Part shown: positions 11,627 to 17,827 of the stretch, in pieces
Numbering within the stretch: position 1 is the stretch's first letter
Layout of the letters: each line of letters opens with the position of its first letter
Assembly: GCF_003479425.1 (NCBI RefSeq)
Contig: NZ_QUHC01000025.1
Coordinates: forward strand, 1 to 17,827
Source of the DNA: Odoribacter sp. AF15-53
GTDB taxonomy: Bacteria > Bacteroidota > Bacteroidia > Bacteroidales > Marinifilaceae
DNA length: 17,827 nt
Direction: 5' to 3'
Translations under genes and position numbers: made by a program
Notes under the pieces: generated by a model
Told to the model about the DNA's origin: nothing
Databases searched by the model: none
Seen by the model: only the letters and a program-made list of their open reading frames with translations

Positions 11627-14600
11627 ATGAAAAAAAAGCATGAGTATGCCTTTTTCTCGAAAGGGAAATGGCGAAAAATCTTGTTGATTATGAAATTGAA
11701 ACTGTTTATTCTGTTATGTTGTATCCAGTCTGTAAATGCGACGGTTTTCTCGCAAGAACAGAAATTGGATATCTCGTTTGATAACGAGCTTGTTATAAAG
11801 GTGATTGATTACTTGCAAAATCAGACTGGGGTACAGTTCTTTTATTTGGATAAGAATGTGGCAGCTACCGACCGGGTGTCGGTAAACATGAAACAGGCAA
11901 CACTACCGGAAATATTGGATAAGGTGCTGAAAAATAAGGGATATACCTATGAAATGATGGAAGGGGTGGTGATTATTAAACCGATTGTACTTGAGGAGCC
12001 CGAGAAAAAATCGTTAAGGTTGAAAGGTTGGGTTTGTGATACAAAAAAACAACCGATGCCGGGAGTGACGGTGAAGATCGTGGGTGTATCTTTGGGGACG
12101 GCAACGGATTCAAAAGGATGGTTTGCGCTGGACTTGCCGATGTTGAAAGGAGCGTTGGAATTTTCTTTCGTGGGTTTCAAAACGAAAATATTGGAGTTCA
12201 ACGGGATGATGGCTAAAGATACTCTGCGAGTTTATTTGGAAGAAGATGTTCAAGCGTTGGATGAGGCTGTTGTGGTTGCTTACGGAACGACAACCCGCAG
12301 GGAAATGACAGGGGCTGTATCCACGGTAAAGGGTGAAGAGTTGCAAGGAATTCCTTCTCCTAATATAGCGACTTTATTGCAAGGAAGGGTTGCCGGAATG
12401 GATATTACAAATATTTCCGGGGCTCCGGGTGGTGGAGGAACCGCAATAACCATTCGGGGATACAATTCATTGGATATCGAGTTGGAGAGACGTTTTTCTA
12501 ATCCGCTGTGGGTTGTTGACGGGGTTCCGTTAAATTCTTTCACTTCTCCGATAACGGGAACAAATTTGTTGTCTGATATCAATCCCGATATGATTGAATC
12601 GATAGAAGTTTTGAAAGATGCTTCTTCTGCGGCCATATATGGTTCCAGGGCAGCTAATGGGGTGATTATCGTGACGACGAAAAAGGGTCGGCAAAATCAA
12701 AAAAGTTCTTTGTCGGTGAATGTTTCGCAGAGTTGGAGTGTGTTGCCGGAATTACCGACTATTATGACGGGACGTTATGAAAGAGATTTTCGTTTAAAAG
12801 CGTTGAGAAATGAGTTGATTGCTTATTTGGATATGGAAAATTTACGTTATAAGTATCCTGAAACCTGGGAAGAGAATTACTTGCATCCCGGAGGTACGAT
12901 GGATGGCTTGATGCACCCCGTCCCTTCTACTTCGAACGGACTTTTTTTTCAGGATAGCCTGAATCCTTTTTATAATAACTCGACGAATTTTTTCCCGATG
13001 TATTATCACCGGGGAAAAGTGACAAATGCCAATATCCAGTCTTATGGAGGTTCGGAGAATATAGCTTATAGCCTGGGATTAGGCTATTACGATGAATCGG
13101 GTATATTGAAAGGAAGCGGTTTTAATCGGATAGATCTGAATTCTAGTATGAGTATTATTCCGGTAAATAAGTTGACCGTGGACTTGAGGTTGAATGCTTC
13201 TTTGGCTAATCGAAAACAGGGATATGGATCGTTTCGTTCCAGTTTTCAAAGTACTCCTATTATCGGTGTTGTACCTGGGGACCCTTATTATCTCAGTTCT
13301 CTGTATCCGGGTGAAGGTTCGGCAGTTTGGGACTATATTGTCGACCAGATGAAGAATATAAAAGAGAAAAATCGTTCAATCCGCTTGCGGACGAATTTTA
13401 AACTGGGGTATGATATTCTCAAAGGGCTGAATTTGTCCACTTCTTTGGCTGCCGATTATTCGTTAAATCGTCGCAACGGTTTTACACCTTCTTACCTGAT
13501 GTCTACCAATCGGTCTATGAGTGTAGGTGAAACTGGGATCAGCTTGATGGTATTGAATGAAAATTTATTGAGTTACAAGACCACGATTCATGAAGATCAT
13601 AACATTAGTGCGGTAGCGGGTTTGTCCTACCAGTATGATCAGACAGAATATAACGGTGGAAGCGGGGAAAATTCTCCCAGTGACCAGATTTATTACGTGC
13701 GTCCGGGATTTCCGGATTTGGGGGATGAACAATTGACCCCCTCGCTTACTCGTAAAGTGGCTTTGCAGCACTATCTTTCGGATATGACGGAGCAGGTGCT
13801 GATTTCTTATTTTGCACGTTTGGAATACAATTATAAAAAGAAGTATTTGTTTTCTGCTAGTATTCGACGGGATGGAAGTTCTACATTCGGGGAGCATAGG
13901 AAATGGGGGACTTTTCCTTCTGTTGCTGCTGCTTGGACATTTTCTGAGGAGGATTTTGTCCGGAATAATTTAACGTGGTTTAATTTCGGTAAAATCCGGG
14001 CTAGCTGGGGACGTTCTGGGAAGCATTTCGAGTCTGCTTACCTTGCTTTAGGAATCATGCAAAATGGCGCTCCTTTTGAAGGTAACAGCACGCTTGAACC
14101 CTCGTGGTCTTTAGGAGCATATAATCAGGATTTGACCTGGGAAGAGACCGATCAGTATGATTTCGGGTTAGATATGGATTTTCTTGACTATCGTCTGGGG
14201 ATTACGTTGGATTATTATTATCGTTATACCGACAAGCTTTTGTTTCCGGTGTCTTTACCGGGAGAACATAACGGTTTTAGCTCACAGTGGCAGAACGCTG
14301 CCGCTATTTCAAATGAAGGGATCGAGTTATTGATTAAATACGATATATTCAGGAAAAACGATTTTTCGTGGCGGGTATCGGTTAATGGAGCAAAAGTTTG
14401 GAATCGTTATGAGAAATCGTATAATAATAAAGATAATTCCCGGGGAATCATCGGTAAGGCATTGAATGGAATCTATGGTTATCGTACGGAAGGGTATGTC
14501 AACAGTCAGGATGAAGTTCCAATTGTATACAATAATGTCGGAATGAGTGCTCCTATGGGAGGAATTCAGTATTATAAACCCGGGGATTTGAAATTTGTCG

Positions 14601-15175
14601 ATGTAAACGGTGACGGTTCTATCGGGAGCGGGGATCGAGTATATTTGGGTAGTGCTTTGCCTCAAGTTAGCGGAGGTATTGTCAGCGAGTTGAAATGGAA
14701 AGGGTTTGATTTGAATTTTTCATGGGCCTACCAATTGGGACGTCATATATACAATACACTTCCCGGGAGTTCTATTATTCCGAATTATAATGGTTTGGAA
14801 CATCCTGTTTTGTTGGATGTGCGGGATATCACCTTTTGGGAGCAGCCCGGGGATAATTCGGATTATGCCAAATTACAGGCTGATAGCCAGATGCAGTTTT
14901 TCCCGAATGAAGTGAGCGTGATCGACCGTTATGTAGAGAAAGTCAATTGGTTGAAATTGAAAACAGCAACTTTGGGATATGATATACCTCGATCCTTGAT
15001 TCGGAATTGGAAAATAGAACAGTTGCGTTTCTTTATCAGTGGAGAAAATTTACTGACTTTTTCGAATTATTCGGGTATTGATCCGGAGATAGTGGATATT
15101 AGAACCGGTATTGATAGCGGAAGAAATTATCCTTTAGCTAGAAAGTTTACAATAGGTTTAACTTTGAAGTTTTAA
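11627..15175 (+). CDS. SusC-like TonB-dependent transporter with STN signalling domain
   Basis: A 1182-residue outer-membrane transporter that imports a SusD-captured substrate using TonB energy. In order: signal peptide to about residue 42 (ILLIMKLKLFILLCCIQSVNA), STN domain at about 47-118 (LDISFDNELVIKVIDYL..), CarboxypepD_reg-like domain at about 130-207 (LKGWVCDTKKQPMPGVTVKI..SFVGF), plug at about 213-352 (EAVVVAYGTTTRREMTGAVS..GVIIVTTKKG), then a beta-barrel ending in aromatic/charged FTIGLTLKF. STN marks a transporter that signals to an anti-sigma factor, matching the FecR upstream. I used the ATG at 11627; Met22 would still leave a signal peptide. susD begins 3 bp after the stop. The substrate cannot be told from sequence. 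Confidence 0.96.
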   Translation: MKKKHEYAFFSKGKWRKILLIMKLKLFILLCCIQSVNATVFSQEQKLDISFDNELVIKVIDYLQNQTGVQFFYLDKNVAATDRVSVNMKQATLPEILDKVLKNKGYTYEMMEGVVIIKPIVLEEPEKKSLRLKGWVCDTKKQPMPGVTVKIVGVSLGTATDSKGWFALDLPMLKGALEFSFVGFKTKILEFNGMMAKDTLRVYLEEDVQALDEAVVVAYGTTTRREMTGAVSTVKGEELQGIPSPNIATLLQGRVAGMDITNISGAPGGGGTAITIRGYNSLDIELERRFSNPLWVVDGVPLNSFTSPITGTNLLSDINPDMIESIEVLKDASSAAIYGSRAANGVIIVTTKKGRQNQKSSLSVNVSQSWSVLPELPTIMTGRYERDFRLKALRNELIAYLDMENLRYKYPETWEENYLHPGGTMDGLMHPVPSTSNGLFFQDSLNPFYNNSTNFFPMYYHRGKVTNANIQSYGGSENIAYSLGLGYYDESGILKGSGFNRIDLNSSMSIIPVNKLTVDLRLNASLANRKQGYGSFRSSFQSTPIIGVVPGDPYYLSSLYPGEGSAVWDYIVDQMKNIKEKNRSIRLRTNFKLGYDILKGLNLSTSLAADYSLNRRNGFTPSYLMSTNRSMSVGETGISLMVLNENLLSYKTTIHEDHNISAVAGLSYQYDQTEYNGGSGENSPSDQIYYVRPGFPDLGDEQLTPSLTRKVALQHYLSDMTEQVLISYFARLEYNYKKKYLFSASIRRDGSSTFGEHRKWGTFPSVAAAWTFSEEDFVRNNLTWFNFGKIRASWGRSGKHFESAYLALGIMQNGAPFEGNSTLEPSWSLGAYNQDLTWEETDQYDFGLDMDFLDYRLGITLDYYYRYTDKLLFPVSLPGEHNGFSSQWQNAAAISNEGIELLIKYDIFRKNDFSWRVSVNGAKVWNRYEKSYNNKDNSRGIIGKALNGIYGYRTEGYVNSQDEVPIVYNNVGMSAPMGGIQYYKPGDLKFVDVNGDGSIGSGDRVYLGSALPQVSGGIVSELKWKGFDLNFSWAYQLGRHIYNTLPGSSIIPNYNGLEHPVLLDVRDITFWEQPGDNSDYAKLQADSQMQFFPNEVSVIDRYVEKVNWLKLKTATLGYDIPRSLIRNWKIEQLRFFISGENLLTFSNYSGIDPEIVDIRTGIDSGRNYPLARKFTIGLTLKF

Positions 15176-15178
15176 GTT

Positions 15179-16705
15179 ATGAAATTGAATGTCATTTTGT
15201 TATGTATGTTGTTCTTCGTGGGGTGTACGGATCAGTTGCGAGTAGAGCCGGAGAATAGCCTGACCTTTGGAAATATTACCAAAGAAAAAGATGTAGAGGC
15301 TCTAGTGTATGGTGTTGGTGCGGGAGTACGGGATATGGTATGTTGGAATGCTTTGTTGCAGGTGGAGAAAGGAGCTTATGCCGATGAAGTGGATGAATCC
15401 CGGCGGGGAGCCCGGATGTTGGAGCTGGAGGCCGGAACAGCTGATTTGTGGGAACCTTGGTATCAGGTGATCATGGGGGCTCAGACGGTATTGGAACACG
15501 TGGATGTTGTTGAGATGCCGGGCGAAAGAAGGCAGTTTTATAGAGGGCAGGCTTATTTTTTCAAGGCCTTGGCTTATTTTGATTTGATACGACGTTGGGG
15601 AGATTGTATTTTACAAAAAGAGGGAATTAATTGGGAACCGGTGGCAAAAACTCCCTGGCCGGAGGTGTGTGATTTCGCAATAGAAATGGCGGAAAAGGCT
15701 GCCGGAATGTTACCTCCCTTTGATAAATTGATTGATTGTAACGGTAACACTATGGTATCGAAATCAACGCCTTGCCAAGGGGCTGCTTATGCTTTGCTTG
15801 CTCACTTGTGTGCATGGAAAGCCGGTGGTAAGTATTTTGCAGCCGAAGTCGATAGGAATTATGATGAAAAAAAATTATGGGATATGGCAGAAAAAGCCTG
15901 TACCAAGGTGATAGAATCTCCTTTATATGACTTAGTGGCTACGTCAGAAGATGTTTGTGCTTTGGTACTTGTCGGTAACAGTAAGGAAGGAATTTATGAA
16001 ACGGTAATGAAAGATTATTACAACGAGGTCGGAAAACGGGTATATTCGCTGGGTACAGATTATGTCGGTTATCCCGTGCGTCCCGATTATACACCGGGTA
16101 TCGTGCAAGATTTCACCTTTCGTATATTCACGGCGTCAGTCCGAAAAATGTATCCGGGAGCAGATGCTAGAAAATATGCTTATTTCTATGATCTTGACGG
16201 GATGGATGCCATGGATAAAAGTATAACTGGAGGTTTTGCTTATCCCTATAAGGAGAGAAGCGTGAATGTTACTGTCACGGGGACCAAAAAGAAATTTGCA
16301 TCTTTTAATTCCAATCGAATTTGGTGGCGTCTGGCTGATATTTATTTGTTGAGAGCGGAAAGTCGGGTACATTTGGGTGGTGATAAACTTGAAGGGGCTA
16401 TAGATGATTTGAATACGATCAGAGGTAGGGCTGGAGCGGCTCTCTATCAGGCTTCGGAAGATAATGGAGATTTGCAGATGACCGTATTCCGGGAACGTGA
16501 AAAAGAGTTACTAATGGAAGGATATCGTTATTATGATATTATCAGGAACGGGCTTATGTATGTGCATTCTTTCTTGGAAGGTGGATACCAAACGGTAACA
16601 CAACAGGATTGTATTGACGGAGCTTTTTTTCTGATGAATAAAAGTATAGACTTCAAGGAAAATCCCTTGATGCGGCAGAATCTTTATTGGTTAAAAAGAC
16701 AGTAA
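15179..16705 (+). CDS. SusD/RagB-family substrate-binding outer-membrane lipoprotein
   Basis: A 508-residue surface lipoprotein that caps the SusC-like barrel and captures its substrate. A short signal sequence ends at Cys16 (LFFVGCTDQL), the lipidation site. TPR-like helices include RRQFYRGQAYFFKALAYFDLIRRWGD, a classic SusD segment, and the C-terminal part has WWRLADIYLLRAESRVHLGG and EREKELLMEGYRYYDIIRNG, the conserved end of the family. The gene is 3 bp after susC and 2 bp before the next start, so they are co-transcribed. The length is in the usual range. Binding residues are too variable to predict the ligand. Confidence 0.95.
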   Translation: MKLNVILLCMLFFVGCTDQLRVEPENSLTFGNITKEKDVEALVYGVGAGVRDMVCWNALLQVEKGAYADEVDESRRGARMLELEAGTADLWEPWYQVIMGAQTVLEHVDVVEMPGERRQFYRGQAYFFKALAYFDLIRRWGDCILQKEGINWEPVAKTPWPEVCDFAIEMAEKAAGMLPPFDKLIDCNGNTMVSKSTPCQGAAYALLAHLCAWKAGGKYFAAEVDRNYDEKKLWDMAEKACTKVIESPLYDLVATSEDVCALVLVGNSKEGIYETVMKDYYNEVGKRVYSLGTDYVGYPVRPDYTPGIVQDFTFRIFTASVRKMYPGADARKYAYFYDLDGMDAMDKSITGGFAYPYKERSVNVTVTGTKKKFASFNSNRIWWRLADIYLLRAESRVHLGGDKLEGAIDDLNTIRGRAGAALYQASEDNGDLQMTVFREREKELLMEGYRYYDIIRNGLMYVHSFLEGGYQTVTQQDCIDGAFFLMNKSIDFKENPLMRQNLYWLKRQ

Positions 16706-16707
16706 TT

Positions 16708-17364
16708 ATGAATGATATGAAAAAGATATTGATTGCTTTAAATATGTGTCTGGCTTGTCTGGCTTGTACAACTAAACAGGAAGTTATTGATGGCGGAGTC
16801 TCGTCCCCTTATTACGACGGGAGTATTATGGAATACTTGCGTTCGGATCCTGAACAATGGGGATATACAGTGCAGATGATTGAACGGGCCGAGTTGACGA
16901 ATTTATTCGAAGGGGAGGTGGATACGATACAGGCAATAACTTTTTTTGCTCCACCTTCATTTGCCGTTTATCGTTATTTGATGGATTGTAAATATAAAGG
17001 AATTTCGGAAGACAGATATGAAAGTATAGAAGAAATGCCTGTTGAGTTGTGTCGTGAACTGATTTTGAAACATGTTGTCGTAGGGAAGTATTTGAAGGAG
17101 GATATCAGGTTCCGGAATATGGACTATGGGATATATGCAGCAGAACAGGATGGTGGAACTGCGTTTACTTGCATGGGGGAGAACCGGGTTATTGCTTATT
17201 TGGAACGGAATACTTATAAAGGGATTCCGGAAGCCGGGGCGATAGAGATGTTCTTGTATTCTGTAACGGTCGGGAAAATGATACCTTTGGCTACTCCGAA
17301 CATACAACCTAAAAACGGAGTGGTTCATGCCTTAAATTATGGTTATGATTTTGGAAAGATTTAA
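16708..17364 (+). CDS. Fasciclin (FAS1)-like domain lipoprotein
   Basis: A 218-residue exported protein. I chose ATG 16708, 2 bp after the susD stop; Met4 (16717) is equally possible, while a TTG at 16687 inside susD is unlikely. The N-terminus MKKILIALNMCLACLACTTKQ is a lipoprotein signal with two candidate Cys (17 and 20). The rest resembles one FAS1 domain: SIMEYLRSDPEQWGYTVQMIERAELTNLF, ITFFAPPSFAVYRYL (the usual TVFAPTNxAF position) and ELILKHVVVGKYL (the LxxHxV(V/L) box), ending near NGVVHALNYGYDF, the position of the family's xGxIHxID. FAS1 domains bind proteins or glycans at surfaces. As an accessory SusCD lipoprotein it may help ligand binding; the ligand is unknown. Confidence 0.8.
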   Translation: MNDMKKILIALNMCLACLACTTKQEVIDGGVSSPYYDGSIMEYLRSDPEQWGYTVQMIERAELTNLFEGEVDTIQAITFFAPPSFAVYRYLMDCKYKGISEDRYESIEEMPVELCRELILKHVVVGKYLKEDIRFRNMDYGIYAAEQDGGTAFTCMGENRVIAYLERNTYKGIPEAGAIEMFLYSVTVGKMIPLATPNIQPKNGVVHALNYGYDFGKI

Positions 17365-17374
17365 ATGAATGATT

Positions 17375-17827
17375 ATGAGAATAATATTGATATTTTCGAT
17401 AGGAGTGTGGATGATTTTGGGAGCTTGTCAGGATATTACTCCCGGTTATTTGCAGACAGAATATGCGGGGTATACCATGGATTCTATGGTTGTGAAAAAA
17501 GTGTTGGACCTGACTCCACCTCAACCGAATCCAACTTTTGAGATGTATGTGAATAATTATGGCTATACTCCGGAATTTTGTGTGCAAAATGGTATTTATC
17601 CCACAATAGGAGGAGATGAATATAAACGTGATAAGTACGGATGGCCCTGGACGAGTACGCCGATAGAAGGGGTAGAGGGGACCCGTCCTATTTTTGTCAG
17701 CATAAAAAGTATTACCACGGAATCTGGCAATGCGGAAAAAATGTGGGAGGTGTTGAAAGTCAGTGGAGACGGAACTTTTTCAATGCCGGTATATAGTGAT
17801 GTTCCGTTAGGTCGTTATATCGTGTCG
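17375..17827 (+). CDS. Unrecognised lipoprotein, cut by window end
   Basis: An open frame from ATG 17375 to the last base (151 codons, no stop), 10 bp after the FAS1 gene. The N-terminus MRIILIFSIGVWMILGACQD has an ideal lipobox LGAC with Cys18. The mature part begins DITPGYLQTEYAGYTMDSMVVKK and includes WPWTSTPIEGVEGTRPIFVSI and SGDGTFSMPVYSDVPLGRYIV, suggesting beta-sandwich or Ig-like folds. I do not recognise the family. By position it is the fourth gene of the SusCD operon and probably a surface ligand-binding protein. An ATG at 17365 is in another frame and would not give a signal peptide. Confidence 0.75.
   Translation, partial: MRIILIFSIGVWMILGACQDITPGYLQTEYAGYTMDSMVVKKVLDLTPPQPNPTFEMYVNNYGYTPEFCVQNGIYPTIGGDEYKRDKYGWPWTSTPIEGVEGTRPIFVSIKSITTESGNAEKMWEVLKVSGDGTFSMPVYSDVPLGRYIVS

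Noticed and set aside
16687..16707. TTG start for the FAS1 protein inside susD
   Set aside because: ATG 16708 just after the susD stop gives a clean lipoprotein signal; the TTG only adds residues before it.
17365..17374. ATG at 17365 as start of the last gene
   Set aside because: It is in another frame and its product lacks a signal peptide; ATG 17375 gives an ideal lipobox and stays open to the window end.

Overview
The window looks like the chromosome of a gut-type member of the Bacteroidota, order Bacteroidales. The signs are TAnnTTTG/TTTG promoters, few Shine-Dalgarno sites, a short RRM RNA-binding protein, a SufBCDSE operon, and an ECF sigma/FecR/SusC/SusD locus. The SusC-SusD-fasciclin lipoprotein combination hints at the Odoribacter/Butyricimonas group, but that placement is an inference.

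Layout. 1-43: a tandem 17-bp repeat, possibly the edge of a mobile element outside the window. 71-103: a two-way terminator hairpin. 128-200 (-): a tRNA gene with a phenylalanine-like body but a UAA anticodon. About 201-617: no convincing gene. 742-1035 (+): an RRM protein with its own promoter and a strong terminator. 1095-2761 (-): thiL followed by an unrecognised 200-residue protein. 2762-3055: a divergent control region with promoters for thiL and suf.

3056-8722 (+): an Fe-S cluster assembly operon, sufB-sufC-sufD-sufS-sufE-sufT (DUF59). It is tightly packed except for a 117-bp spacer between sufB and sufC. queG, an Fe-S enzyme of queuosine synthesis, follows after a structured, repeat-rich spacer. 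In this operon SufS takes sulfur from cysteine, SufE relays it, SufBCD builds clusters, and the DUF59 protein probably helps deliver them.

9756-10328 (-) is an ECF sigma factor, divergent from a FecR-type anti-sigma gene (10455-11537 +). The fecR gene leads into a nutrient-uptake operon: a SusC-like TonB-dependent transporter with an STN signalling domain, a SusD-like lipoprotein, a fasciclin-domain lipoprotein, and an unrecognised lipoprotein cut by the window end. The expected logic is that substrate in the SusCD pore signals through STN to FecR, releasing sigma. No hydrolase is visible, so the substrate is unknown.

Items most worth a second look are the odd tRNA, the 7-bp repeat arrays in front of sufB and sufC, the long RNA stem between sufT and queG, the twin hairpins with the same loop before susC, and the duplicated TTTTGCCGGT box between sigma and fecR. 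No CRISPR array, prophage or complete transposon was seen.
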